Of a stretch of DNA of 64,000 bases, positions 12,561 to 26,289 are shown piece after piece (the first letter of the stretch is position 1; each line of letters opens with the position of its first letter). The DNA is from Hydnum rufescens UP504. Lineage: Eukaryota > Basidiomycota > Agaricomycetes > Cantharellales > Hydnaceae. The stretch spans positions 168,970 to 232,969 of the forward strand of contig MU128958.1 of the NCBI GenBank assembly GCA_014904985.1, given 5' to 3'. A program made the translations under genes and the position numbers. The notes beneath the pieces are model-generated. The model saw only the letters and a program-made list of their open reading frames with translations. It ran no database searches and was not told where the DNA came from.

Positions 12561-13106
12561 ATGACCACGCTGACATCGTCTCCTATGAGGACTCCGCAGG
12601 TACGCAAGTAGAGTACAGCCAAGGTTGAATTGCGGAGGTGATTCAAGCCCTGGATGTGGAAACATACAGTATCCTTAGACTGAATGCATTCAAGCATGAT
12701 TCACGAGTGGGGTCTCTAAATCAATTGTCCAAAGGAATGATACAAAATCAAGCGCCAGGGCTTACAAATGTAGCTGAACGTGGTCGAGACGTACAGCTGC
12801 AGAAGCCTGTGATGGGTCGTCGACCTTGTGTTGGAGAGATCTCACAAAATAAGAAGGGCAGTCTGAATTTAGAATGAGGACGCCAAATAGAATTGTGTTG
12901 GCAATGCCACATCCGAGGATGAATGGAGCCGCGATAAACTGGTGTTCGCTCGGAGCAAAAGACGTGATCACATTTCTGCAACGAGGAGAAGTCAGCTCCT
13001 TTCGCGGGCGTTGTATCTGTTGGAAACCGCCCACGAGGCAGACTATGAAGGGACCAAGGACCGGCTCTCAAACGAAGACAAGGCCGATCGGTTACGGGAC
13101 AACTGA
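12561..13106 (+). CDS. Possible small hypothetical gene between UTP11 and the thiolase
   Basis: A start MTTLTSSPMRTPQ followed by a GT splice donor occurs at 12561. A well-behaved coding stretch near 12915-13106 reads DEWSRDKLVFARSKRRDHIS, ATRRSQLLSRALYLLETAHE, ADYEGTKDRLSNEDKADRLR, DN and stop TGA. That stretch is charged, helical and free of stops, and looks like a C-terminal coiled helix. The exons joining start and end are not resolved, and no family was recognised. It could also be a remnant. Confidence 0.35.
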
Positions 13107-13301
13107 AAAAGAACCACTTGATCGAGAGGATAAGAACGTCATACAAAATTCTGCTGGTACCCACGTGCACATTTCCACTTCATCAGAATTGAAGTGTCGC
13201 ATGCACTATGTGGCTGAGGCCACGAGAGTCGCGTGACTGGTATGGGTGATCCGTGACACCGGCTGCAAAAGGGTCCAGCCGGTCGCGGTTCTTGTGCGGG
13301 G

Positions 13302-13307
13302 TATATA
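13302..13307 (+). promoter_or_regulatory. TATA-like element of the thiolase gene
   Basis: GTATATACTC lies about 90 bp upstream of the thiolase ATG (13395), with a second TATATA near 13316-13321. The same element survives in the relic near 35.37 kb, so it predates the duplication. Confidence 0.4.
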
Positions 13308-13394
13308 CTCTCCCTATATAGAGTCTAGTCGGCTATCCGGTGTGTCCCCCCTATTCTCCCGGGGGTCAGTTTCCTGTGCATTATTTCACGAAAC

Positions 13395-15123
<1,729 letters not shown>

Positions 15124-16177
15124 AGCGGTGAAGGAGGGATTCGAGTTGCGAGTTGAAGCATGAAATGGATGGTCACACTCACTTTTTTTTCAAAGTATTT
15201 GACCTCGTCTCATTCTATGTAGGTACACTCGCGATCCATGTCGTTATAGGAATAAATCAAGTCATTTATGATGATAATGATGATGTAATCCATTATCCGT
15301 GCGATGGGCGCTTATGGTGCACAGTACTCTGCTTTATCCTAGTAGTATTGTTTGAATCTATAATGCTAGCCTAAATGGTCCAAGATTAGCGGCGGACGGT
15401 GTACAAGTGCGTGGTGGGGAGGCGGATTTGACTGTCGGCGAAATGCCAAGTTGATATTTACTGGGTGAGTCATCATCTCCATGTTCTGTTCCTAAATCAT
15501 TAGAAGGATGAAGGTGGAAGAGCACGGGAGTATGGCATGATAAGCATCAGGAAGCTCTCTGACAGAGATCCACTCTTTCACCAGCATGCCAATTTCTCCG
15601 AAGAATAGCCGAACAGTCAAAATGGCCCAAGTATATTGCTTCACCTCCGTGCTCGGAAATCATGGATTTAACAGACACTGCAGTAGGATTTTCTACACAA
15701 TGATAGATGCCATCCTTTCCTGGTAGCTCCAGAGGTGTCCGGGTGGGGTGCCTAGTCTAGGCCTGGTGAGCCCAAAGTGGCCCTCCGGATGCTTCTGGTA
15801 CAATATGAAGATAAGGAGTTACGCGACGGCAGTTAATCGATGGATCAGTTGTTTGTGAAAGTGCCAATTATGAGGGAGCGAAAATAGGAATCAAGACCAT
15901 GAGTCGAAGTGAATGCAGATGGATGCAGATAAAAATCAGGGCTAAATTGGAGCCATAGATCATCGAGGTACACAGAATGGTGTCGAAGGAGTCATGCACT
16001 GTAGGGAGAATAACAGGAACTAACGAGGACCACATCAAGGACGCGACGCAGGGATCAATTCCAATGTCACTTTGGATGTGACCTGAGAGTCGCCAGAATG
16101 ATAATTAGGACCTTCTATTCCGCACAACCTCAGTAACCGTTGCTGCCCCAACGGTACCACGTTCTATGAGGAAAGAA
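15124..16177. other. Intergenic, no gene seen
   Basis: Downstream of the thiolase and before the 3' end of the glycine-rich gene. Both strands are broken by stops. I see no conserved motif, repeat or RNA gene here. Confidence 0.5.
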
Positions 16178-16661
16178 TTAATCAGGTGGGATGAAAAAGA
16201 CTCTTAGATCTGCAATATCTCTTTTACCAATCTCACATTCCCCTCTCCAGGCATCCGGCAGCGTGACCCTTCCACCAGCTCCTCCGACCGCGAGCTTGGG
16301 TTCCTCTGAACGTGGAACAGCGGCTTTATCGAGGGTATAATAGTAGGTATATTGCGCCCACAAAAAACAAACCTTATGGCTCACCTGACAACCTTTGCAG
16401 TGGTGCCCCTTCGAAATCAACACCACCCCCAGTTCCACCTATGGCTACAGGGCCCTGGGCATCTCCTCCGTTACCGCCCTCTGTGGAAAGGTTCTAGGCT
16501 GTAAGTCGGGGGCATAGACCTTGGTGGGAGAGAGGAGGCTTGCTTATTGTTCGCCCACTTCCGGAGCTCTGCGGCGTTTGCGAACCTCGAGGCTGTGAAC
16601 CCGATGCAACGTAATTCGGCGGGGGTGATTGAGGGTGGTTCATGCTGGGGTTGGAAGGCAT
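16178..16661 (-). CDS. Glycine-rich protein, apparently intact member of a local family
   Basis: The function is unknown. The ATG at 16661 gives MPSNPSMNHPQSPPPNYVAS and a Ser/Pro/Gly-rich N-terminus ending SGSGRTI. A Gly-rich core follows: KGGNGGDAQGPVAIGGTGGG and VDFEGAPLQRLS. After a second intron comes AAVPRSEEPKLAVGGAGGRV, TLPDAWRGECEIGKRDIADL, RVFFIPPD, stop TAA 16180-16178. The first intron must start with GC (aataa/gcaag); the broken paralogues near 18.4 and 32.5 kb have aataa/gtaag at the same place, which supports the call. There is no signal peptide. The core AQGPVAIGG is shared with the relics at about 18.5 and 32.6 kb. An alternative is that it too is a relic that happens to be open. 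Confidence 0.6.
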
Positions 16662-16739
16662 TGTTAAAGACGGGTTCAAGTTGAACAATTGTTTGGATAA
16701 GGAGGTGAAGGACACGCGGTTGCGAGGGATTTCAAAGTG

Positions 16740-17459
16740 AAATACCCTTCTCTAAGAGCTGCGGGGCATTAACACACGTAGAAGGAAATATCGCTAATAT
16801 CTTTAATAATACAAGGCGCCACGCCATATATGCTTCAAGACGCAAGCTTTGGCTTTTCCCTTTAGTTTTTCAAATAAAGAAGCTCTGGAAATGATCACCC
16901 ACAAAGGATCATCGGGGTTAGAACCCATATTTCGGGCATAGGATTTGTTCGGAGACGAGTGCAATGGAAAACAGACGCATCATAGGTCACTATTTGGCGC
17001 GGTGAGAACAACATGTGGGGGCTTGGTGAGGGAGATCTTCCTCATGTTTAGTGTCCCCATGGGATATTCATGGTTCAGCGTGAAGGTGAGTGCTGGCGAG
17101 GGAACGGCCGTTTGAAGCGACATTCATGGAGTGTAGTTTGGGGGTGACTCACTGTCAACCGTAGGCGTGACGGGTGCTTGGAGAGGCCGCCGGTAAAGAA
17201 GGGGCTATATTAGGAAATATTGTGAAAGGGGGCCGGGCGACACTCTGGGGAATCCACATTCGACGAGGACTCGATAAGTTTCAAGAGTTTGGAGAAATAG
17301 GTAGAATCCATCGCTGGATGAGACACGCAATTGCAAGGGATTTGAAGCCAACGTACTTTTATATCCTGGACCCTCGACGCCCCCCCTCTGTAAAGGAGGC
17401 AGACCTGCCTTCAGTGGTGCAATCACTAGGCTAGGCACCGAAGTGCAAGTCCTGGATTC
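16740..17459. other. Region without recognised gene
   Basis: An 86-codon open stretch at 17174-17434 (plus) with RRGLDKFQEFGEIGRIHRW is the only long one. It matches no family I know, and its start is not supported. Otherwise nothing is seen. Confidence 0.3.
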
Positions 17460-18900
17460 CCCCCTTAAAAAACGGGGGTGCAGAAGGAAAGCAAGGGCCT
17501 CCTGGAGATGATTTCCCATAAAGGGAGACCCAAGTTAGCGCCCATGTACAGCAGAGTTTGGCGGATATCCTCCAGGGTTGTGCAAATCACATGCGTTATC
17601 ACGCATTTCAGTGAGAAGACGGAGTTGGACGAGGAAATCATGAGAGAGACGAGAAGAATGACCCAAGAAGACGGTCTCCCCAAGATCCTCAAGAAAACCG
17701 CGCACAGGCGCGCGGCAGTGCCGCGTTCGGCGATTGCCGTTTTCCCATGGGCTACCCGTGTAATGAACGCAGGAAGCACTTCTCTACCGAATTACCTTGT
17801 CAGGGACGTCATACCAGCTGATGGGTGATCTTTTTCCATGCTGTCCTCAGAATTCAAAGGTATGTTTTGGGGTTCCTCCGGCCTGACGATCACAATGGCC
17901 TCCTCATTTGGAAGATTTTCTTTCAATTATAGAGTCTGTTCCTTTAATGAGAATTTTTGCCGTAATATAAGCAATTCATAACTACGTAGGCGCTACTCAT
18001 GCCAGCCACGCTGACAACCCGCGCCCAGGTGGAGAGTACACCCCCTTCTTATCCCTCAAAGAACCCACATTTCCCGTCGAAAAATAGCTTCTAACGCTCG
18101 CTCAGGCTTACTTAAACAACTGACCAGGGCTTTTATAAGTATGCACTTACCAGCAGTCCCCCGTTCTCTACCCAACTGACACTTCTCCATCATAGTTCCA
18201 CGCCGATTCGTCAACCTCTTTTCAAAGCAATTGTCATCCCCGGATTTCTCCTTAGTAAAGCCTTGATTCTGCAGAGCAACCTTCTCCGGAATCTTTCCTA
18301 GCCCCATCTCACACTCGATCCAGACGATCCTAAGCGGTGCTTGTTCCATCCCGGCTCCTTGCACTCGTGCCGAACTACGACTATCCTATGGTTACGCTGA
18401 AAATAAGTAAGATATCCACCCCTGAGTCACATGTACCCGGTTTCTAAACTCCCCGCAATACAAACCGATAGTGGAGGATCTGCCCAGGGTCCCGTCGCCA
18501 TTGGCGGAGACGCTGGCGGTGTTGGTTATATCAACGAGGGGCCAATAATCGACCTGGCGAACTCGGATGAGCCGTAAGGTTTGTTTGCGTTTAGTAACTA
18601 GCCTCCTTACTACCCCACTCTCGTTATGGCTGCGCACAGGGAGTATAAAGATGGCAATTGTGGGATGCGGTGGAAGCGTGGGTGCCATCAACACCTTGAT
18701 CAATTTGCAACAAGAATCTTATCATATTGATATTGGCGAGTGGGTTCAAAGGTCAATTTCATTCCCTCTCCCTCATGACTCTATAGAGACCAGTGTAGGC
18801 TCCAGATCCACGGTAATGCTGTGATTATTGGGCGCTTGGGCTACATAAAATTTCCGGTTTCTATGGAGGACCACCGTAGAGGGTGACTCGTCCTGTGGCC
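17460..18900 (+). pseudogene. Glycine-rich family relic, array copy 1
   Basis: The shared upstream block (17460-17830) contains TQEDGLPKILKKTA. The gly-rich exon near 18465-18570 reads GGSAQGPVAIGGDAGGVGYI. The next exon (about 18640-18755) reads GGSVGAINTLINLQQESYHI, then DIG, and the last ends soon after ETSVGS. Compared with copy 3, the acceptor of the first intron is lost (AACAG has become AATAC), so correct splicing is unlikely. Copies 2 and 3 show the same exon order at 24.04-25.2 and 31.03-33.37 kb. Confidence 0.55.
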
Positions 18901-19199
18901 CGACTCCCCCTCCTAGTCCCTGCTGTTTCCTCCCAATGGTGCAACCCCGTCATTCCCGATAGCTCGAAAGCGTGAACAAATGAAATCAACCAATTTTCGT
19001 AACGGTTAATTCCAGGCTCAGACTAGCGGTTCCCACTTCCATGCTTCTTAGGTTATGAAAGTGGGAACGCCGAGGCGGCCATATTGTCACCACTCGCATG
19101 CTTCGGCCACTCCCAATCCGATACAGGGTGGAAAATCGACCCCGAGCTATCAAGTCAAGTGCAAAGAATCCCGAGAAATGGTTGCCTGAAAGTGCCAGC

Positions 19200-21545
19200 T
19201 ATCGGTAGCATGAAGGTAGGCCCCTGAGGCCCATCGAGACCTCCGTGTGACCCAGGCGAGCTCAGCCTACACCTGGGTGGGGGGTAAACCCCGTAAAGTA
19301 TCCACATCAGACAGGTATGGTTCAATCAGCTTGAATCAGCGTACACAGTTTATGAAATTCATACATGCACAGATGTCGGACTCAAGCCTTCTTCTGCACG
19401 CCTCAGACACAAACACAAGCGAGTCAGACCTAAATTTGGGGGCGTAGTACCCTCATAAAACCGGTGATGTCGCCTCGGGCCCCTAAAATCAGTGAACAAG
19501 CACGGAAACTGGACGAGAAATTCCCAAACGCTCAAATATCACTCCAAATCCCCAGAAATTTCCTAAAAATTTGCTCCGTACGGCTCTCTGAACAGTTGCT
19601 CACTCCTCTTCCATTCCTTCTCCGTCGTCCGTCTTCTCCAGGTCTGCTCAATTCTGAATTCGAATCGTGGAACATAATTTTTGATGATGCGGTAGATTCT
19701 TTTTGTCCGCTCCAGTTCTTGAGCATATGCAATCATGGTTGGAACTTATAATGGGGTTGCCAAGTTTTACGTTATAATCTGAAGCCACACCCTCGTTCAG
19801 GGCGGCGACCAGCGCCAATCCCAGACTCTCATGTCTGATGTCATGTGATTTATCGACGAACGGTGAAGTGCTGGAGGAGTCGAGTCTCAGTTGTATTCAT
19901 GGCACTATTATATAGAGGGAGAAGCCAGGTGTGATGGGTACGTGAGTACATACTGTGTCTGTAGAAGTCAAGGTGGAAGGAAATTCATGATAAGTACAGA
20001 TATTCGAAATGGGAAGGGGAGAGGGAAGATACATGGGCAATGGCCCGATGATGATTGATTTTTTGGGGCCCGCTTTGCGTTTTCCTTCTTTTGGGTCCAA
20101 ACTGCCTCCGTTGTCAACGGTGATTGGGTGTTTTTCATTGTTATCATCGTTTGAGTGATGGGATCATTTGGTTAGAGGTAATAAATGTGTTGCGTCGTTG
20201 GAAGGGGAAGTTGAACATTGGGCGGCGCGGGCCGGTTTGAACATACGTTGAACGACTCCACTGCCACACACTCAATTCAGTACCGGATTCAATGAAATGG
20301 TAGAGCACCTTAACGTAACGGTCCTAATCCAGCCGACATTGAATCCTGCGGCCTCAGCTTTCGGTGGCGCGGCCGTGGTGTTCCGACCCTGGGCCCCCTG
20401 ACTATTTAAGCACTGTTTAGTTGACCGTTTTCCCCCCAACCGATATGCAGCCTGTGAGGAACCCAAATTCTTTCAATACTATTCGTCAGTCCTACACGAT
20501 TTCCAATGTTATTTCGTGCTCATTCAAGAGTCTGCTTTGCAGGTGCCGGAGGTGGAGGGATGGGAAAAAGTGGCAGCGGGATTACCGTGGGCGGGCGTGG
20601 TGGGGATGTTCTCATCTCGCACCCCGTCACACAGCATATTTGTGAGTCGAAGTTATGTACGTTAGTGGCCTGATCACCGTTCAACTCCGAGGATTACACA
20701 GCACACGTTTACCACTGTTACAGTGATCCGCCCCTGCAAAACCCGGTTATCCCTATTTGTTACACCCATAGGGCATGCGGAACGCAGGTGAGATCGATTT
20801 TTCCTCTTTGATCTTGCTGCTAATCCACTGGAAACTACCCCTCCGTATCATTTATCAAAAATTTGAAGAGGCATGCATTAGTCGGGGCCTGGAATGAACA
20901 GTTTTCGACATCCCTCATGGATGCCCACACCACCCCGCCAGCCCCCTTCCCCTTCCTTCAGCCCAAAACCTAGCACGCCACATCTGCCAGTGGACAACAC
21001 TTGCGGCGGAAAATACCCTGCCCTATGAATCACGGTCATATCAGCGAATACTCCTGTCAGTTCGCCCCGCGTATGTGCCCATGCGGAGACCAATACCAAT
21101 CCTGGGCGCGCCCCCTCTCAGAGTGCCACTGTACTGTGCACACCGACCCTCGTCACCGGTCGGCAAGACCAAAGACACGCCCTCGTAGAAGCATGTCAAG
21201 CCGTCAAAGGCTCAGCGCATTATCTGTCTGGATCGGCACCTTCGGATAGTTTCAGCATTCTAGTTGCTGCTTTCCCGCCTGTTGCCACAGATGGATAGTT
21301 GCAGAGACACCCCATAACGCCTTCCACCATTCCATATATGTGATACGCGGTGTATCCCCTCCCTCTTCGACAGAGGTCAATTAATGTATTGCTTGCCTGG
21401 TCATGCCGGAAATCCAAAGATGGAACTCATGTCAATTTTCCGCTCGGGTGTCGTCTGAATAGAGAGCCACGTGTTCGAAGGGCCTCCGTTTCTGAAGTGT
21501 TGCTGAAGATGACGTCATTTGGCAAGTTAGAATGACTCAATTGTA
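19200..21545 (+). repeat. Duplicated module M2, copy 1
   Basis: Blocks at 19205-19400 and 20400-21540 recur at 25.2-26.1 and 26.3-27.45 kb in the same orientation. Inside it, after a splice acceptor near 20540, an exon reads GAGGGGMGKSGSGITVGGRG then GDVLISHP, related in style to the glycine-rich family. A second exon reads HVYHCYSD...QNPVIPICY, and a third is Cys-rich (CPMNHGHISEYSCQF). Frames are interrupted between exons, and no intact gene can be assembled. The stretch 19450-20390 holds nothing recognised. Confidence 0.5.
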
Positions 21546-21549
21546 TAAA

Positions 21550-22290
21550 TAATATCTACTCCAGGCACAGCATGGATCCAGCGGCCCTCGAGGCTGTAGG
21601 TCAATCGACCTGCAATGTGGCGTTCGCAGGTGCAGGATCCCTCCACAACTCATCCTACATTATAATCACGATGTCCCGCATCCGTAGTAGGGTGTGCGTG
21701 GCAAATAGGGTATAATAAGGCCCAGGCATGAGGGCCCGCTATTCGATTCCACCAATTGTCGATAGTTACAAATCAGGTACAAACCAAGAGTTCTTCGGGA
21801 AGACGGTGCCGAGGGACTGTCGCTATTTCCATGGACATATCTTTTGGGTACATATATACTTGCCATTTATGAAATGGCCTTACAGTATATCAGATTTTAT
21901 CCTTCGGATGAAAGATTTATCACGGTAACTTCGTTTCCACGTGTTTATGAGTGTAGAGTGACTGCAGTAGGATTTTGTTGTCACCCGAATCATCAGTCGA
22001 GACTTGGGACCGCTCTTGCGTATTTTGCGTGGCGCGGTTTCTGCTTCGATAGTAGCCTCAGGTTCGAAATTGTCTTTCTTTGGTAAGGTGGAGCCATGGT
22101 ATCATACAAATGGTCTAACAAGACAATGCTGGAAAGTGTGAGCCAAAAATGTTGGTAGAAATGTTGTTGCAGGTAAACCCAAGCCCCAGTTCATCAAAAA
22201 ATAGGAAATGTAGGCAAAATATCGATGGTTCTTCTTATTTTAGAGATATTGCTGGACTATCGACTATCGACAATCGGTGTATCGGAACGG
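21550..22290 (+). repeat. Duplicated module M4, copy 1
   Basis: Starts around the CCAGGCACAGCATGGATCCA segment (21563) and runs to about 22290. Diverged copies lie at about 28.96-30.1 and 33.4-34.5 kb, for example the shared tract near 22125 and 34380 with AATGCTGGAAAGTG and GAAATGTTGTTGCAG. No coding region was recognised. Confidence 0.45.
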
Positions 22291-22293
22291 AAC

Positions 22294-24000
22294 CTAATCA
22301 ATAGGACACACGGGTACGAAGTACTCGTGCACATGAATAAAGTCCCAACGCCGATGCACAACCGAACCCCGGATCTCTCGATTAAACTTCAATGCTGAAC
22401 CATTCCTGATCCGCTCCTCAGAGGGAAGGGCATCAGCGAAATGACCCTCCGAGTTCGCACCGGTAACAGCAGCATGAAGGGAAGGGAAGATTGGCCTCAC
22501 CCCATGAATAATGATCGCGGAGCATATCCTGTGCTGCAGTCAAGGGCGACACGATATTAGCACCAGAGTCATTCGTCTCTATAGAACTAGAGCCGCCCTC
22601 TCGAGTTTCCTCCCCAAGAGCCCCCAACGTGAATGGAACGATCTCATCCACATCCGCATCCACATGCTATGCCAAGCCCACAGCACCCCGCTGCAACAGC
22701 ACATTCCTTCCCATCCGGATGTGCCAGCGCCGCGCAACTTCTCCCATTTGGTCCAGTGAATGATCCCATCCACTTCACGAATCAGGGCCTCCTAGTTCAC
22801 TGAGGGGGGAGATATCAGGCTCTTGATGTCCACTTGCACTCGCGGGGAAGGCGAAATCGTATCGGCGGCGGTAATTAAGGAAACAAGACGCTCGCCAGAT
22901 TGCGCAGCCTGGGCTCACATTGCCTCGCGTTCGTCAACAGACGTCTTGAACACGTACTCGTTGATACCATCGCACCACTGTCGCCCCTGTTCGGTCCCCG
23001 CTTCTTCGACGATTTCGCTCCCTACAATATTGGCTTCCTTGCAATATCGCGAAGTTCGCGAACCAAGCATAGATGACAGGAGGTGCTAGACCAAGATTGT
23101 GTCCGCCAAGGACGAGCGAGGATGTGCGAGAGCAGTGTGGCGATCATCTTAGAAGGATCCATGCTACGAAGCAGCTAGGTAAACCATGAGGTGGAGAATG
23201 AATGTCCAAATCAAATCAAGAACTAGCCTACCTCGAAGGCCACCACGGCACCAACGCCAAAATCCACCGTACCCAGGAATTCAATTCCCCCACATTGGGT
23301 CCACTAACGAACAATCCATGAAGGATACCGGCCACCCAGATGGCGGCCTGTTTGATGCATAACTGCTCCCAGGAGGGAAGATTCGTACATTTCTCTGCGC
23401 GCCAAGTCATTACGGGCCACAACATCGACTCCACGAGAAAAGTAGATCCCTACGAGTCGAGTGAGGAGAAATAAAGTTGCTGTCTCCTTGTTGACACCCC
23501 GCGCTCTATCGACGTGGAGAGGCCAAGCAATGCGATTCCGTCAAACCATTAACCAAGGCTGGATTCGCTTGGTCCAGTATTTTTGGGGAGCAGGGTCTAT
23601 TCCGGGAAATGTAAGGATATGTTGGTGAAGCAAGAGGCGAAGGAGGTGTGGCTCAGGGATCGCCGCTGGATTAAATCCTGGCGACGTGCCGCCGTTCGTA
23701 TTTGGTGAGATAGTAGCCGTTATCGCTGATTCATATGGAATACTATACTTGGTGGTGGGACCACACGCGCCAGATTGAACCATTCGCGATGCATTTCGAA
23801 GGCAATGAGAGAGACTGAAAAATATAATGCGTCTGCACTTCGGAGAATATACAATCATTCGAATGATCACCCGCCTCACCTGAAAGACCCTGGGGGGGCA
23901 CAGAGAGCATCGATCTATCTATGTCACAATCTGTGCGATACACCCTATCACCGGCGTTTATCGGCTTCTCTCGAAAAATCCAGGTCTTGGTGCCCACGGG
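22294..24000 (-). pseudogene. Unidentified multi-exon gene relic, possibly PX-associated domain type, copy 1
   Basis: Minus-strand coding fragments run in order: SAITATISPNTNGGTSPGFN, PAAIPEPHLLRLLLHQHIL, TFPGIDPAPQKYWTKRIQPW, LMV, then (shifted) RREMYESS, AAIWVAGILHGLFVSGPNVG. Near the end come VDEIVPFTLGALGEETREGG, SSSIETNDSGANIVSPLTAA, QDMLRDHYSWGEANLPF, RRWDFIHVHEYFVPVCPID stop. The 'FPGID...YW..RIQPW' helix layout reminds me of fungal PX-associated (DUF3818-like) proteins. This is a weak, memory-based suggestion. Frameshifts and stops break it. A sister copy lies at 30.11-30.83 kb. Confidence 0.4.
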
Positions 24001-24039
24001 AACTGACATCCAGTTGAAGGCAGAGAGAATGAAAGGAAA

Positions 24040-25200
24040 TACTCAAGCAGATGTCAAGCAAGGGCCTCTTGAAGATGAATTTCCATGAAGGGTGACCCAA
24101 TTTAGGGCCATGTACAGCAGAATTTGGCAGATGTCGTCCAGGGTTGTGCAATGTATAGCGTAAATCATATGCGTTGTCATGTATTTCAGTGAGGATACGG
24201 GGGTGGACATCGTGGGAGTGATGAGAAGAAGGACCCAAGGAGACGGCCTTCCCAAGATCCTCAAGAAAACCGCGTCTATGCCGGCTTCTTGTGTGGCAGT
24301 GCTGCCTTCGGCGATCGCCGCTTTCTCAAGGGCTGCCTTCTCTGCCGAGCCCTCACCTCCGGTCCAGCTTTCTGAGGGATCTTCCCTAGCCCTACCTCAC
24401 GTTGGATCACATCGATAGACAATCTCCAGTGGCGCTTGTTCCATCCCCGCCCCTGTTCTCATGCTGAACTACGGCTATCCTCCTGAGTCACGTGTATCCA
24501 AACAGAAACAGGATGCGCCTCCCGTCGCCTTTGGCGGAGACGCTAGCCATGCTGGATATATCAACGGTGGGACGATAATCCACCTGGAGAACTCGGCTGG
24601 AAGGTTTGTTTGCGTTTGGTAACCAGCCTCCTTACTATCCCACTCACGTTATGGCGGCGCACAGGGATTACAAAGGTGACAGTCGCGGGACGTGGTGGAA
24701 GCGTCGGTGCCATCAACACCTTTATCAATTTGAAACATGAAAACTCATCATATTGATGGTTTCAAAGGTCATTTTCATTCCTTCTCCCTCATGACTCTAT
24801 AGAGACCAGCGTAGGCTCGAACGAGATCGCCAGTAATACTGCCATTCTTGGGCGCTTAGGCTACATAGAATTTCCGGTGTATATGGAGGACCACCGTGGA
24901 GGGTGGCTCGTCCTGTGGCCCGACTTCCCCTCCTCTTCCCTGCTATTTCCTCCCACCGGTGCAATCCCGTTCCTGGTAGCTCGAAAGCGTGAACAAACGA
25001 AATCGACCAATTTACGTACGTTTAATTCCAGGCTCCAAATTATGTCTGGGCTAGCAGTCCCCACATCCATGCTTCCCAAATTATGAATCTCGAAGTGGGA
25101 ACGCCGAGGAGGCCATATTGTTACGACTCGCACACTTCAGCCGCCCCCCCAGTCCGATACTGGGCGGAAAATAGACCCCGAGGCATCGAGTGTCCAAGTA
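24040..25200 (+). pseudogene. Glycine-rich family relic, array copy 2
   Basis: The upstream exon reads RRRTQGDGLPKILKKTASMP then SAEPSPPVQLSEGSSLALP. The gly-rich segment is degraded but alignable near 24515-24590, and GGSVGAINTFIN can be read near 24700. The last exon reads ETSVGSNEIASNTAILGRLG, YIEFPVYMEDHRGGWLVLWP. Relative to copies 1 and 3 it lacks about 0.4 kb (the 17.73-17.9 kb tract). It is broken by several substitutions. Confidence 0.5.
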
Positions 25201-25219
25201 ATGCAGAGAAATGATTGCC

Positions 25220-26130
25220 TGAAAGCACCCCTGAGGCCCATCGAGACCCGGGTGTTTGTGATCCCAGCGAGCTCGGCCTACATTTGGGGGGTATCAGCTT
25301 GTAAACAGTTTATGAAATTCATCCATACACAGATCCTGAAGCAGTGGCTGATTCAACCGATCCTCTCCACCTTCGCACGTGTGCGTCAGAATGGTTCATC
25401 CTCTTCCCCAGTTATGGTGTGCGGCTCGTGGTCTCGTGACCTATTTGTGCAACTGTTCGCCCCGGCTTTTTCAGCATAGTGTAGTCGACCACATTTCTCC
25501 TGACTGATGTGCAGTCTCTGAAAAATTCAACAATATTCGTCAGCCCGTACGCGATTTCCAATGTCATTTCGCGCTCATCCAAACGTCTGTTTCGTAGGTG
25601 GCGGAAGTGGGGGACCACTGAAAGTAGAAGCGGGACTCCGGCCGTGGAGGGGACGTTCTCATCGCACGATCCATATTTGCGAGTCGAGGTTATGTACGTT
25701 AGTAGCCGGTTCATCTTTCAACTCTAAGGATTACACTCCACTCTACCACTGTTGCAGGGGCCTGTCGCCGCCGGACCCGGGTACCTCCATTTCCTGCAGT
25801 TATTGCGCATGCGGATTGTGGATGAGATTGATTTTCCCTCTTTTCCCTTCCTACTAACCCCTCTATGTCATTTATCGGAAACTGAAAGAGGGGGGCCCTG
25901 AAATTCAAAATCATGCGGCATCCCCTCAGTGGCTCCCCATTACTCCCGCCCCAAACCTAGTTCGCCTCTGAGAACAAAAGCATTCACAGCCGAGGAACCC
26001 CATGGCCCATGAGTCACGGTAATAGCAGCGATTATTACCCTCAGTTCGCTTCGCGTACGTGCCCGTGTCGAGTCCAACAATGATCCTGGCCAGCCCCCCT
26101 CCCAGGATCTTGATCGGCACCTTTGGATAA
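25220..26130 (+). repeat. Duplicated module M2, copy 2 (shortened)
   Basis: 25230-25350 matches 19205-19400 (CCCATCGAGACC...CAGTTTATGAAATTCATCCA). 25500-26130 matches 20430-21235 with deletions, including the VYHCYS-type exon, here LYHCCRG. It is the most degraded of the three copies. Confidence 0.5.
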
Positions 26131-26289
26131 TTTTGGCATTCGAATTGCGTTTGGGTTGACTTTTGGGCCCGAATTCACTGAAATTCACTGAATTTCCATA
26201 TATGGTTTTGAGCAATGTCGGCCTCAAACTCAGTCCCTGCTTTGTTCTCCGACGCCGGGATATGGTGGTGGCTCTGTCACGCGACCATT

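Noticed and set aside
12389..13170. Minus-strand open frames between UTP11 and the thiolase
   Set aside because: No domain; the better coding signal (EADYEGTKDRLSNE) is on the plus strand.
13246..13394. Upstream in-frame start for the thiolase body, avoiding the frameshift
   Set aside because: It would run through the TATA-bearing promoter and give an N-terminus unlike the family. The sibling copy at 34.7 kb shows the PTS2 joined in frame to the body.
20470..20640. GGGGMGKSG as an ATP-binding P-loop
   Set aside because: The surrounding exon is a generic glycine-rich run, the third copy reads GSGGMGKSGGG, and no other nucleotide-binding motif follows.
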